DNA of 64,000 nucleotides from Scedosporium boydii (GCA_002221725.1 NJFT01000077.1:1-64000), one strand, 5' to 3'; positions 1 to 12,117 are shown, counted from the first letter of the stretch. The notes: a model not told the origin generated them from the letters alone. Made by a program: numbers and translations.

Positions 1-3
1 TTT

Positions 4-37
<34 letters not shown>

Positions 38-285
38 CGGTTTTTTGTCCCTTCTTCTCCTCTTCTGGGCGGCTCATTGACATCCCTTCCGCCAGTTTAG
101 CGAACAATCCTAACTTCCTACAGAGCTATCGAGATTCGTTGGCATGAGTATCTTAGCATCGAGACTGCTGTCTTATACGGGACACTACAACCGAGAACAA
201 GCTAGGAGATCAACGCATCTCGAGTAAGCGCAACAGCCTTGGAAACTCATCAAAAAGGCCAGCCTCGAAGAAACTCTTCCAAAAA
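1..285. other. Intergenic / leader of the first gene
   Basis: The window opens with a pyrimidine tract including a T run of roughly 27 nt (about 11-37). The rest is likely promoter and 5' leader of the gene starting at 286. I see no coding sequence here. Confidence 0.6.
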
Positions 286-1149
286 ATGGTCTCCCTCTCC
301 CTGCCCGCCATCGCCGGCGTCTTCCTCGCCCTCACCGCATCCGCTCAAGACCAACCCTCATCCGCATCTACCATCGACTCCCCCTTAGAACCAACCCCAA
401 CACCAACCCTCACGACAGTCCCCTCAAAACGGCCCTCTTCTCCCCCAACAACAGCAACCTCCTCCACCACGCGCGTCATCTCCGTCTTCTACCTCGACGT
501 CCGCGGCGACGAAGAACGCGGCCTCCCCTACACCATGTTCCACCGCGACACGGGCTCGATCCTCGCCGTCGACGAATCCGCCACCACCATCGTCATAACC
601 GGCACGCTCACCGATCTCCGGACCCAATCCTACGCGCACACCGTCGTCTCCGAAGACCTCACGAAAGCCATCCCGACGCTTCGCCGGCAGACCCAGACGG
701 GCTCCTGGAACAGGAACCACACGGCGGCGCCGCGAACTATCACGCAGGGTCCCGGCACGTTCGAGTACACAGCTACGAATTACGGCAAGGACAGGACCCT
801 CGTGAATAGGTGCAAGCTCAAGGGCCTGGATAGCGCGTCGTGCGATTTGACGCACGTCGGCAAAGGGTGGTATACGAAGAAGCAGCCGGATTTTGCGGGG
901 GAGTGGAGTACGTATAATTTTACGTGGACGAGCGGCGGGAGCTATGGGTATGCTCCTGTTACTATCACTGCTGGGCTGGAGAAGCTTCCGGCTGAGACGG
1001 CACCGGCCGGAGGGAAGGGGTCGGATGGAGAGAAGAAAGGTGCAGGGGCTGGATCATTCGCGGGGAAAGCGAGGGGGGCTACGGTCGTTGCGGTCGTTGC
1101 GGCGACGATGGTGACTGGGGTTGTGCTGGGTGGATTTGCTCTGATATAA
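286..1149 (+). CDS. Secreted Ser/Thr-rich protein, probably GPI-anchored
   Basis: Single-exon frame of 287 residues. An N-terminal signal peptide is visible (MVSLSLPAIAGVFLALTASA, cleavage expected after the ASA). It is followed by a Pro/Ser/Thr-rich stretch (about residues 21-62) of the kind that is heavily O-glycosylated. A compact central region (about 63-235) has two nearby cysteines (in RCKL and SCDL) and N-glycosylation sequons (NHT, NFT). The C terminus is a Gly/Ala/Lys spacer followed by a hydrophobic end (about 265-287), the usual arrangement of a GPI attachment signal, although a plain membrane anchor is possible. I do not recognise a family; a role at the cell wall or surface is inferred from architecture only. 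The first ATG of the frame is used. Third-position GC bias is strong in the first two thirds. Confidence 0.75.
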   Translation: MVSLSLPAIAGVFLALTASAQDQPSSASTIDSPLEPTPTPTLTTVPSKRPSSPPTTATSSTTRVISVFYLDVRGDEERGLPYTMFHRDTGSILAVDESATTIVITGTLTDLRTQSYAHTVVSEDLTKAIPTLRRQTQTGSWNRNHTAAPRTITQGPGTFEYTATNYGKDRTLVNRCKLKGLDSASCDLTHVGKGWYTKKQPDFAGEWSTYNFTWTSGGSYGYAPVTITAGLEKLPAETAPAGGKGSDGEKKGAGAGSFAGKARGATVVAVVAATMVTGVVLGGFALI

Positions 1150-3320
1150 TAAACAGAGACTGCAGGTGGCTTGCGAAAAACAATGACATTCTCGCATTCG
1201 AGAGGTTTGGACAAATAAACCAGGCCCTGGCCCCGACTCCGGGACCTTCGGAGGTGGCGATTAACAATTCGGCGCCATGCCGGGGAACAGTCTCGGAAGG
1301 GGCCGGGAATGGAGTAAAATGAAAAGGAGAAAGAGAAGATATCATTCGTGATTCTTTGGGGATGGAATGAACTGAATATGGACCACGGGCCATCGTGAGT
1401 CGTGTTCTTTGGCGCCGTGTCTCTCAAACAGGGCCTGCGGCGTTTCGGGGCGGGATGGATATACCAAGCGTGCTGCGGAGACTGGGGCGAAAATCGGCTT
1501 CAATACTGTACATAGTGGGAGGTCAGCCGGAGGAAAAATAAAACGGAACAAGTTTCTGTCAAAGGGCTCATCAGCGTGAGCCGGATGGCGTCGGTTCCCC
1601 AAAGTCGAAATTTCCACTCATTGATCAAGATATTAGCCAAGCCGGTAATCCCACCTTGAACGCGATCGGGATTGCGATTGAGACACCCTCTGCGATAATT
1701 GGTGGAGAAGACAAAAAAGAGGTTTCCTGGGTATGATGCTGCGAAAATCGAAAAAGTGACAAGCTTATTTTGCTGCCTAGCAAGGCAGGATTTTTGCACA
1801 CGTGGAATGACATGGTCGCATTCGCACATTGTTGCTTCAAGTGGAAACAGACCAGAGACAAGCTTAAAGTGTCCATGGTGGATTGGTGGAAGTTTTGGTG
1901 GAAGTTTGGATTCCAGCCCTACACTACACTACCATCGGGTGGCTCAGCCAGACTAACAGACGACGACAGGCCATGGTCCTTCGTACTGGACCGTACCTTG
2001 ACTTCTTTAGACATGCGCGAGTGCGAGTGCGAGTGCGGCATCAAAACCTCACCAGTTCAGTATCGGTCGTGTCGACCAAGTCGGACGACCTAGGTCGGCT
2101 AGATCACGAACCCAAGCCGCCTTGGCGCAGGTATTACGAAGTAGTTTACGACGAATTTAAGATACGAGGGATGAATTGGATGTTTTGTTCCAGTTGATCC
2201 AAGATTAACGGCGGTTGACATCAAAATGAGGTTTTGCAGACAGCTTTAGGCCTCCCTCTGAGCAAACGACCAAACTTGACAAGGACCTTGAGGTTGGCAA
2301 ATACACTGTTGGCAGCATTTGATAGCATGGTAGTATGATAGCATGATAGCATTAATGCCCAGTACCAGAGAAGGCCGTCGGGTAATGATATCCAAGCAAG
2401 TCAGTGTCTGTTTAAACTTTGAAGCATAATAAATTTGTTGGGTTCGTCTTGTATCTTTCTGAGCTCCGCTCGTATGAATACATTCAGGTTCCTCTTGGAT
2501 CCTACGCACCAGGTACCTCGTCCCCCCACGCAAAGCTATGCCAAAACCATGTACCCGATACCTGCCCATCCCCTGCGGACCTGCTTCCGCCCTCCACCCA
2601 GACGTCGAGCTTTCTTCCTCTTCCGCTTCTTCACCCACTTCCATTTCTTCAAAAAAAAAAAAAAATAAAAAAATAAAAATAAAAATAAAAAAAAGTACGA
2701 ATTACGAGCTCGGTTGGGTAGGATCACTGATGTGATGGCTCCGCCACTCGCCCCAGCTGTCAGAAAATGCGTCCGACCATGCAGACACTACGGGCTAAGC
2801 CAAGCCTATTAGTCTGCCCATCAAAACCCCGGGGCCGCGTAACCTATACGCCGTTTCCCTAAGTTCGGAATGCGAGTGCGATGGTGGTGTAGGGCTGGCA
2901 GGCAGGCCATGGAAAAGACCGACGGCAGGGACAAAGGGTGGGGCCAGAAGGGTAGGATAAAGGCTTTGGGGGACTCTTTCTTTCATTCCTTCCCGGAGCC
3001 GCACTAGGGAGGGGATCATCAAAAGTTTCGGGATGGAGTGTCATTGGAGATGAGATTTATTTAAGTCTTTGTGTTCCTCATCCCAAGATTGCATGTCGGA
3101 ATCCTTTCTTCATTGATCGATAAAGAAGACATCAAGCATATTCTTTTTTTCTTCGTCAGGGTCTACACCAGAGGACGAACGGCATCTAGTCGACTGAAAA
3201 ATATAGAAAGATAAAGCCGAGAGATATTCTTTTACTCCTCCTCTGTCTCTCAGCCAGAATCCCTCGCCATTCTATTCTTTACGATCCGATCTCCCATCAG
3301 ACTCCAACTCATCATCAGCC
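1150..3320. other. Intergenic region, no gene seen
   Basis: About 2.2 kb with no convincing coding sequence. It holds one TACGAAGTA palindrome (2135-2143), a short GCGAGT tandem near 2018-2037, and an A-rich low-complexity tract (about 2651-2694). Everything after about 3050 is probably promoter and leader of the RTA1-like gene. Confidence 0.6.
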
Positions 3321-4412
3321 ATGGCCGACTCAAGCCCCTATCCCGGCCTCCCGCCCTACATCATCGTCTTCGGCCCCTCTGCAAACTGCACCCTCGACCT
3401 CTGCCCGCTCGAGTACTCCGTATACCGCTACCGCCCCAGCCTACCCGCCAACATCGTCTTCATCGTCCTCTACGCCCTCGCCCTACTGGTCCATGCCTAT
3501 CTCGGTTTCCGCTGGAAGCAGATCTGGTTCATGGTCTGTGTCATACTCGGCTGCCTCGTCGAAATCGTGGGCTACATAGGGCGAATTCTCATGCACGGCA
3601 ACCCCTTCTTGTTTGCCGGCTTCATGACCCAAATTGGTAAAGTCCCTCCCCTTCTCCCAAGGAAACGGAAGAAAAAAAAGAAATGATGAAAAACAAAAAG
3701 TGGGTTCAAAGATGTAGAGAATACTAACTGGAGACGAACCCCAGTCTTCATCACCTCCGGCCCCATCTTCTACACCGCAGCAATCTACATAACCCTCTCC
3801 AAAGCAATCTCCCACTTCTCCCCCTCCCTCTCCCGCTTCCCCCCGCGCCTCTACTACTGGATCTTCATCCCCGCCGACGTAATCTGCCTCGTCCTCCAAG
3901 CCGCCGGCGGAGCCCTCTCCACCGTCTCCTCCGGCTCCAACCAAACCGGCATCGACCTCGCCTTCGCCGGCCTCATCCTCCAAGTCATCGTCATCTTCAT
4001 CTTCTGCTTCCTCTTCGCCGATCACATGATTCGCTTCTTCCGCCAGTCTTCCCCCTCCTCCTCCTCCTCCTCCTCCAAGAGAGGTGCCGGTCACATCGAA
4101 GCTTCTGAGAACGTCCGCCCGCAGCGCATGAACATCTTCCTCGGGGGCCTCTCCGCCGCCATCTTGCTCATCCTCGCCCGCTGCGTCTTCAGGTGCTACG
4201 AGTTGAGAGAAGGGTATAGCGGTGAGACCATGTCCGAGGAGGGTCTCTTCATCGGCCTGGAGGGCGTGCTTATCGTTGTTGCTGTCTTTGCGCTGTGCTT
4301 TGGCCACCCTGGTCTTGTTTTTGATAGGAAGCAAGGGGCGGTTGTCGAGGGTGTTGTTGAGAGGGAAAAGGCCGACCATTCCTCGAGCTCGATCGCTGGG
4401 AACCAGGCGTGA
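3321..4412 (+). CDS. RTA1-like multi-pass membrane protein
   Basis: Two exons, 3321-3636 and 3745-4412, joined by a 108-nt intron (donor GTAAAG, ACTAAC branch site, CCAG acceptor), give 327 residues. The family is RTA1/RTM1/RSB1 (lipid-translocating exporter-like): fungal seven-helix plasma-membrane proteins tied to resistance to toxic lipids and to sphingoid-base export. Visible support is the N-terminal CxxxxCPLxYSVYxYRPS block before the first helix, the second-helix segment ending WKQIWFM, the following EIVGYIGRI, and the third-helix segment GFMTQIVFITSGPIFYTAAI, which only forms after splicing. The loop after helix 5 carries a serine run (SSSSSSS), and the tail is hydrophilic. No pathway neighbours are present. 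Confidence 0.92.
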
Positions 4413-5199
4413 TTCCTTCGCTAAAGGGGGAAAAAAAGGCTGTCGAAGGTCCTTTCAGTTTCACTCGGGAGTCGTTTGTTCAAACTGTTCTTAAACTTAC
4501 ACGGGGGATGATGATAACGGGGATTCCAGGCCCCGGTTTCTTTTTTCTTTTATTTTAATACTCTTTTCCGAGTATCTATCGTTCCGTGGTTAAGCACAGA
4601 AATCTCAGGATGATTATAGAATACTTGCATTTAAATAGAGATATCGACAACATCAAGGAACCATCGATGAGGGTGGCAATCATTCATACAGGGCTGGCCG
4701 ACACCTGTTTAGGCCGGTGGGGCCTGGTCTACGGAGACAACCTGGTCTCTCACACACGCGGATCTTCCGACTTCCTTTGTCTTGTTGCTTTCGGCGTAGC
4801 TTGGGGGATCTAGGTTTGGATATGATGTATGATTTACTTTAGTTGGTTCGGCGCTTGTAATTTGAAACTCATATTTCGTTCAAACACGACTACGATAGAG
4901 ATCCATTCTCAGAGAACCATCGAATGAAGCGACTTGGTATTCCAGACAGCCATTCCCCCCTTGTTCTTGGGCCAAAGATCTCCATAAAGGTAGATCAATG
5001 TGTATAACAAAACCCGCTGTCTCGATTCTAGTTGACTTCTCGATTGCATTGATACTCCCTGACCGCTATTCCTGGAGCGAGCTATCGCCCTCTGTTTCTA
5101 AGTCTATTACTCGCAAAAACCGCCGACGTTAACCCACAGTGTTCCTTCTTGAAGTAACCATGCTTGATACTGATCTAGCGCGACGACATGGAGGACGGC
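4413..5199. other. Intergenic, no gene seen
   Basis: The 3' flanks of the RTA1-like gene (+) and of the coiled-coil gene (-) converge here. Short frames in this stretch have no recognisable protein features. Confidence 0.6.
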
Positions 5200-7118
5200 C
5201 TAAAAGACACCAACCCGCGTAATGTCCTCTTCCTCCTCTTCCCCAGCACCCTCGTAACCATTATCGTCGACGGATGGAGACCAGCCAAACGAAGTCTCCG
5301 CTGACTCAAATGGGCCGAAGCTCTCGTTGCCACCCTTAGCAGACTCCGTTATCTCCTTGATGAAATCATGCACACCCTCAACGCTACTCCCACCCCGGCC
5401 CCCATCTAGTCCCTCCCATTTTTGTGCGGCGACGGCCTCCTTTGCCTGTACCCAATCCCTCAACGCATCGAAATACACGTGTGCCACGTCAGCATTCTCA
5501 AGCCGGAACGGCATCATCTTGATTTCTTGGCACAGCTCGTCAAAGAGTTTCCCCTTGAACATATACCGGCCCAGCTCTTCTTCCAAGAAACCCAGTTTCC
5601 TCTCCGCCTCACTGATCTCGATCTTGTGGGGGTCCAGTTGATCCTTGAATTCCTGAAGGGAGACGAAACATTCCCGCAACATGTTACATTCGGATTTCGC
5701 TTCCTTGACCAGTCTGCGACTTGTGCCCAGCTCTTTGATAACTGTGTCGTAAAGCACCAGCTTCTCATCGAGTTCCTCACGGAGCATTTCAGCCACAGAC
5801 TGAGCCCGCTCGGTCGCTGCAATCTGCTCGTCAATCTTGCGATTGCTCGACTTCAAGACATTGTTTACCGACTGAGCGACAAGGGAAAGGGGACAGCCAT
5901 CCTCGTCTTTAGACTCCGCTCCGGGAGGGCTTGGAAAACCCGCTTCTCCACTCTCGGACAACCGGCGAAGGTGCGTCGCCAGGTGGTCGGTCTCAGAGAG
6001 TTTCGGGATGGTCTTCTTCATGCCCTTTATCTCCATTTTAGCGCTGGAGAGATCCGTTCCCAATTGCTTCAGTGCATCACTTATAACTCCGCGAAGAAGT
6101 CTAACCTGGATTGCAGGGACCCGAGCATCAACTTCGGCTGCAGTGAGGCGCTTGACAGCCGCGCCGCGGGGCTCGTCAACCGGAGGGACATCCGCATCGC
6201 CGTTGCGGTATCTCCCAAAGGTAGCACCATTTTGTTGTAAACTCTCGAAGCCGGCTGAATGGCTTAGTGGAAGACCGTCAATCTAATCTGGGCTAACCAG
6301 CCACTGAGAGCCGTCATCTATCACCATCCCGGAAGCCTAAGAGGGATTGGCTAATACAAATTGCCGTTAGCGAGATCTCACTCAACACCGCACCACCGGG
6401 GAAGAAAGGGCCTAAAATACTACATAAACTCACCGAGACGAGCCCAAAGTTCCAGCATCTTTAGTCCGTTAAATTTTGCCTGCGAAAGCAACCATATCTT
6501 CAATGTGCCACGTGTGGTCGCTGAACCGGTGAATCCGTCATTTTGGTTGTACCCAGTAATGATACCGGCGATTTCTTTGTTCTTCGCCGCGGCCGCGAGA
6601 ACCTGCATATCGGCGTGGAGCGAGTGCTACTCCCACTCCTTAATGCTTGACAGCGACATTCCTTTAACTTTAAAGAAGGCTTCGCGTACTCCGTCCAGCG
6701 TTTTGGGGGTCGGCCCCTTGTAGCTAGTTAGGGGAGATTCTAGATGAGAAGAGCCTGGAGAAGAGTCCGAGATCCCCTCAGCCAGAAGAAGGTCGTCGGA
6801 TTTTCGCCTCGCACTAGAGCTCGGGCTGCGAGAGATCCTTTGGAGATCAGGTAGCTTTGTTGTCCCGTTCTGAGGCGAGGATGGAGGCGGGGCAGCTCGG
6901 AGAATGCTGGCTATCATGTCTTTTCCCGAAAGATGCGAAGGAAAACTTGTGCGATAGTCCCTGAAGGTACGGAGGCGACTTTTCTCGATCCTCCCGTGGC
7001 CGCTGAGAGACGTGGATCTAATAGAGGATCTCCCAGCTAGGGCAGTCTCCCCTGGGGCGAGCCCCAAAGCTTCAGGGCCATGGCCCGAGGCGTTCGTAGA
7101 GGCGCTGGTGGCAGCCAT
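5200..7118 (-). CDS. Unrecognised coiled-coil protein, frame interrupted by UAG
   Basis: Best model: exon 1 7118-6434 and exon 2 6254-5200, intron 6255-6433 (donor GTGAGT, acceptor TTCAG), for 579 codons plus stop. The N-terminal third is Ser/Pro-rich and disordered-looking. The middle (about 150-230) is helical. Exon 2 contains two long heptad-like stretches (about residues 285-460) and ends in an acidic EEEEED tail. The frame has a TAG at 6627-6629 (codon 164), and reading through it gives continuous protein-like sequence on both sides (EWE-stop-HSLHADMQ). Two small 3n introns could remove it (donor GTACGC or GTTAAA, acceptor ATGCAG), but neither donor is strong. Length and coiled coils would suit a scaffold, spindle or kinetochore protein; I cannot name a family. 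A shorter product of 163 residues from the same ATG is the alternative. Confidence 0.55.
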
Positions 7119-8736
7119 GTTTCAAGTGAATGAACAACAGAATTTGGAACAAGAAGATCTATTGGTGTCGATGATTAAAGAATGGATGGAATATAATTGA
7201 AATGATGATCTGATGGGTAAGCTGTAATACTGGGTTGAATTATGGCGTCCTCGACTGGTGAGCAAGCGAGAGCGTTTTGCGAACGCAATGTGAGGAGCGA
7301 AGGGTTTGGACCACGGAGGAGCGATTCGACTTCGAGCTCTCCTGCCGCTAAGAAAGAGCATATGTCGTCGCTATCGTATGATAGACGAGAGCAGAAGGAG
7401 TGCCTGTCTCCTCCGTCAACCCGGTGTGCTCGGTCTTCCTCACTTAGGGGGGGGCTTTGTCTCATTGACTCCTTTCGTTTCTAGAGTCGGGAATAGTGCT
7501 ATATACCAAAATAGGTCCTGCCTGCAATACCGATAAGCATCCTTCTGAGATTTGGGAAGTGACCTGTCTCAAGATGCTGGATTGGTTGAAATCCTGTTCA
7601 GAAGCAAAAGGTAGAGGAGCGGAGGTAATTGTCATGCCCTTGGAGAAGCGTGGACGAGAAGGAATGCCAATATTGTTTATGCTACACGATAAATTGATAG
7701 CTTAATCGCAATCTAGATTACCTACCCTTCCACTAGCAGTCTTCTCTGTATATTGTCTATATTGTCCATCTATGTACCTCCTGATTCTGGTAAGATGATG
7801 AAGCTGGCGATGAGGTCTCTTGCCACTTCCTCCATCCCCATCCCGCCTTCTCGATGTCTGTGCACGTCCCAACCTCATGGTCAACCCTCCCACACACGCC
7901 TCAAAAATTACTAAATCCACGGCACCTGCGTCAGCTCCCCTTTGTTTAACGTTAACCACACCCCTCTTAAAATGTCAACCCCTCCCCGGTCCCCGCCCTC
8001 CCGCATTTGCCCAAAGAAGAAAAACGCACTGAAGGAAGGAAAAAGGGACGAAAAAGGATCCACAATGCGTGGAGAGATGCGGGTTCATCCCAAAAAGGAA
8101 AGCTCACGACCTCGCGCCTCGGGTGAGTTTTTTTTTCGTTTCGAATGGGTGGGGAGGCGGGGGGACACGGAAAGGAGAAATGTAGGCTGTTTTGAGGTAT
8201 TTTGATATCGCGAATATGATGCGGGGACTGAAAACCAAAAATTTGAGCTTTTTATATTGGGCTGGTTGTTCTCGATGACGTTTAGGAAAGCTTCCGCACG
8301 TCTTCGAGGAGGTATCTAAAGCTTCAATACATTCTCGGATTATCAGGTACGAGTTGAGAATTGAGACATGTCTCGAGGTTACAAAATATAGGCACAGGAG
8401 GAGATGACGGTTCCTGCGTCGAGTTTTATGTACCATTCGGAAAACTATAAACCTTGAGAAATGAATATGCAACACTGATATACACAGTCATGAACAAGGA
8501 ATCATATCCACGCCGCCGCAAAGCGACCCCGTGGATGTTAACATAAACACAAATCTAATCCTGGGGAGTTTTTTTTATATATCCCTAACAGAATATAGTC
8601 CACACCAGTCATAAAACGCCAAAATAGTACCGAGAATAGACCGCCTTCGAGTAAAAAAAGAAAAAGAGAAGAACACCTCCAAGCCTCAGTACGGGAACAT
8701 CGCTCGTGCGAGGCTAGTTGGCTGGATCACAAATCG
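7119..8736. other. Intergenic, no gene seen
   Basis: Shared upstream region of the coiled-coil gene (-) and downstream region of the Whi5/Nrm1-like gene (-). Frames of 60-120 codons here have no domain features and overlap on both strands. The part from about 8100 to 8736 is probably the 3' UTR of the Whi5/Nrm1-like gene. Confidence 0.55.
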
Positions 8737-9907
8737 TCAATCGTCACCCTTCGCCAAACGGAGAAGGCTACTGGCTGCACCACCCCTTTGCACACTACTC
8801 GTGAGTTTCTCTTCCTCTCCCCCCGTCGTCGGCTTCAATGATGTTGGCTTTCCCGCGGTGAGTAAAGGGGGTAACGTAGGTTCTTCTCGGCCGGCGTTTC
8901 GATATGTGGACGCCCCCAAAAGTTGGGCGTCGTTGCTCTCGTTCCTCCTATCAATAGGAGCTGTTGCTGTTCGTGTTTGAGGCTTGCTCGCCAAGAGTTG
9001 TTGTTGTCCCGGCGCGTCTTCGGCGCCCTCATTTATCTCGGTGGTTCGCGTTTGGGAAGCCGATGGCGGAGAGGGTTGCTGGACTTGAAAAGTCGGTAGA
9101 GGGGTGCTGCTTCGTAGTCCGGGCAATGATCGTGCTTCGAGTTGTGTAAAGGGAACATGAGCTTGACCTGTCCTGACCTTGTAGTTTGCTAATCTGAGTC
9201 GCGTCAAGAGATCACCAGCCATCTATTGCAATAAAGAGAAGAAAATCGTTAGCATTTACCACTCAATACCATACAACAAGCAGTCTTGTCCCTCCTTCGG
9301 TGAAAATCGTGGCTATGAATAACATGGATGCTAATACCTTTCGGGTCTGGGCACGCGACACGGACGCCCTTTGGGGACTATCGCCAAGTTCAACATCGGT
9401 AGCTGTCGAGTTGTGCGTCTCAAGGCCAGAGGTGTCAAATATGGACGACGCGTCGGGAGAAGCTGATTGATCCCTCTCTGCGGACATGGCCTGTGAAAAT
9501 TATAATCGAGTTGTGTAAGTACGTTTTCACTAACGCGATGAGGGGCACGCGAGGAACCCCAGCAGAAAGCAAATCCGAAGTGGAAGAAAAAACGGGCACC
9601 CCAAAACACTTACGAAATCATCTGCTGTCCTCTCGCTCCTTCCGATTTCCACTTCTACACAGGTCTTCTTCGCAATAATGCCGTTCTCGTCCCCAGGGAA
9701 GACCTCGAGCGGCCTCTTCCTCGCCTCGGTCCCCAAGCTCTTAACGGGGGACCTCGCGAGGGCTAGACCCCGAACAGAGACTGGACTGACGGGCTTCTTC
9801 GTTAAGGTATTACTGCTGTCAAACTTCAAGCGCGGGGGGGCTGGTGATTGTTTGTTCGCGTCTAGCGGGGCGAGGGCGCGTCTTCTCTCGGGTGTTGATG
9901 TTGACAT
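8737..9907 (-). CDS. Whi5/Nrm1-type G1/S transcriptional repressor
   Basis: Three exons, 9907-9614, 9490-9338 and 9222-8737, all joined in phase 0, give 310 residues. Exon 3 opens with the GTB/Whi5 motif, LLTRLRLANYKVRTGQ, continuing HVPFTQLE (about residues 154-176). This is the short helix that defines the family (Whi5, Nrm1, fission yeast Whi5/Nrm1) and binds the SBF/MBF transcription factors, repressing G1/S genes. The rest is low-complexity and disordered-looking with Ser-Pro/Thr-Pro sites (TPERRR, SPVKS, SPAPP, DSPQR), as expected of CDK targets. The N-terminal RSPVKSLGTEARKRPLEVF is basic and could be a nuclear localisation signal. Start: first ATG after an upstream in-frame leader (MSTSTPERR). 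Whether it is the Whi5 or the Nrm1 orthologue cannot be decided from the sequence. Confidence 0.85.
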
Positions 9908-10408
9908 TGTGGGTACTGGTAGGAGTAGAGCGGACGAGAGCCGTGATGGTATGAGGCTAAAGAACGCAGGAGGAGGAGAGTGAGATTGAGATGTTGAGAA
10001 GGGTAGGCGAGCAAGAGGGAGGAGTAACAAGAAGAAGAAGAAGAGTTGGGAAAGGTTTAAAGACGAGTACGTGATGTTGTTGGAAGGAAGCGGAGATATT
10101 GAGGTCTTGTCGTGGACGGTTTACAAAGCGAAGGGGACCAGGTACCCGCGCAATAATAATAGGTGGGAGCGGTACCTTGGGCGAGGTACCGCGTTTAAGT
10201 GGAGCTCCCTCTAACAGTGCACAAGCACTAAGACAGACAAGCACAAGTACAAGCACAATATGGAATATCAATTCACTGTTCCTGCACAGAGCCTGGAAGA
10301 AGAACGCCAGCACCAAACTTTCAAGGTACTGGATCATCTTTGTGTCTCAAGGCAGTTGAGGCCACGCTTTAAAACACGGAAGCGCGATTATTTCAGGACG
10401 AAAATTGT

Positions 10409-10510
10409 GGGAGAAAAGAAGAAGAAAGGGAAAAAGAAGAAGAAGAAAAAGAAAAAAAAGGAAAAAAAGGAAAAAAAAAAAAAGAAAAAAAGAAAAGAGA
10501 GAAAAGAAAA
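10409..10510 (+). repeat. 102-nt pure purine tract
   Basis: Only A and G across 102 positions, mostly AAG/GAAA units with runs of up to 13 A. It ends exactly where a TACGAAGTA palindrome begins. Such tracts are common in fungal promoters and can affect nucleosomes; no coding meaning is likely. Confidence 0.9.
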
Positions 10511-10519
10511 TACGAAGTA
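10511..10519. repeat. TACGAAGTA dispersed palindrome
   Basis: Exact copy of the 9-mer found 25 times in this window, directly after the purine tract. Confidence 0.8.
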
Positions 10520-11835
10520 AAGGGATCATAAACCGTTTCGCGATGGTTGTGATGGCTGTTCTTGAGTCTTGGATAAATAAGACACAATTGATCGTGCTCT
10601 GTTCAATGCTGTGATGAACTTGAAGCTGGAGCTTATTCTTAGTGGGTTTCCTGCCAGCTTAGCGACGTGTTTGGCGGGGCGCACCACATAAACACTGGAC
10701 GAGCCACCAGACGCCAGATGTAATAGCGTTCAAACTTGCAGTTGCTTGCTGGTCGACCAACCTCAAGTGCTCTGTGCTGCCAGGCTAGTGATCGGGAGCA
10801 CTTGCATTTAATCCCTGCTGCAAATACTTAACGTGCTGACAGCCCGTCCAAGCGCTTCACCCTTGATGTGCACGAAGCACGAAGTAGCTGGCGAGCGTTT
10901 CGACCTCTAACGAAGTGGTGTCCATCGAGTTGATGGTTGAGACAGCTCTCGAGGCTCAAACGTTCTGTGTTCTTGTGTTGGGGGCGTGAATCCCGTAACT
11001 AGGAACAACAGGTCCATATGAACGAGTTTACATCAAATTGATTGACCCATCAGGACGGGAGACACCGGCTCAAACTGGGACCCTTCTGAGAGAGAGAGGG
11101 GCGCATTTGATGACGTGAGACAAAAGCGATCAATGGCCTCGATTGTTCATCAATATTGTCCAATCCGAAGTTGAAGTTCCCCTCGATACTCAACACTCAG
11201 CTGCACGGTTCATCAATGACGCCGTCTTCAAGATCTATCGGCGCCCTCTGCTCGACTGGATTGAATGGGCAGCACGCCCAAGATCAAATCAAATCAAATC
11301 AATCAGTGCTCACTCTCACTTCGACTCCGAACCGACAGGGGCGCCTTGCAGGAGAGATCGCGCACATGCAGCCCGGAGTTGCATTCTTGCCCCACACCGC
11401 GTTTTCCATCGAATTTCCAAATTTGTTCCGTCAGCAAGAATCCCATCCCTCTGCCCTCGAGCCTTGAGTACGAAGTGTGTTAAGAACATGATTGATCAAT
11501 GCTGATGCACTTCACCGAATGGACGACATCAAATACAATTGACAGCTATTTATGGCATAAACGCCTGAAATAATCAATAGAAGACATCCATTCTGCTCCA
11601 CGTTTGTCCCCATCACGAATCTCATCCCAAGCCACCTGCACACCAACCCCCCCTGCCCGATGCGACATCAAATATCAATCATCTTCATCAGTTGAGGTCT
11701 GAAATTGCCCGCCACACAACATTGCTACCCCCCGGCTTCTGCCATCATCGCGTCCCTCTCCGCGTCTCCTCTCCTGAAACGGCAAACCTAGAGGTAATCT
11801 AATCAATAAATACTCTCCCCAACCGGGCGGCGCGG

Positions 11836-11924
11836 TTATTATTCTTAATATTTTAAGAAAAAAAAATTTATATAAATTTAAAGTTTATGTTAATCAAAAT
11901 AAGTCATTAAAAATATTTTAATAC
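11836..11924. repeat. AT-rich island, possible decayed element
   Basis: About 89 nt almost free of G/C, with self-complementary segments (TTAATATTTTAA-like at the left, AAAAATATTTT-like at the right). It sits sharply between GC-rich flanks (GGGCGGCGCGG left, GCGGCGTCCCGG right). The abrupt borders fit an inserted or RIP-mutated remnant, but no target duplication can be made out. Confidence 0.4.
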
Positions 11925-12117
11925 AGCGGCGTCCCGGCGAAAGGAAGATAGACGTCGGGATAGAGTCGGTCACTTTATGAGGTAAGGTAATAGGGAAAAC
12001 ATCTGCAAAGGGCATCAGTTAGATACTACTTATGACGAAACCATGCCTTGGGCCACATCTGATTAAACGATAGATTCTTCGGATATATATAACAGGAATA
12101 TTTCGAACACTATGCGC

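Larger units (their letters stand above)
9908..12117. other. Intergenic, low-complexity tracts and AT island
   Basis: No convincing gene. It contains a 102-nt uninterrupted purine run (10409-10510) abutting a TACGAAGTA palindrome (10511-10519), and an AT-rich island (11836-11924) flanked by GC-rich sequence. A CGCGT (10190-10194, minus strand ACGCG, the MBF core) lies about 280 bp upstream of the Whi5/Nrm1-like start. Frames of up to 120 codons near 11143-11505 overlap each other and look random. Confidence 0.55.

Noticed and set aside
3483..4379. 298-codon antisense frame opposite the RTA1-like gene
   Set aside because: Gly/Glu/Asp-rich shadow of a GC3-biased gene, and it spans the RTA1 intron.
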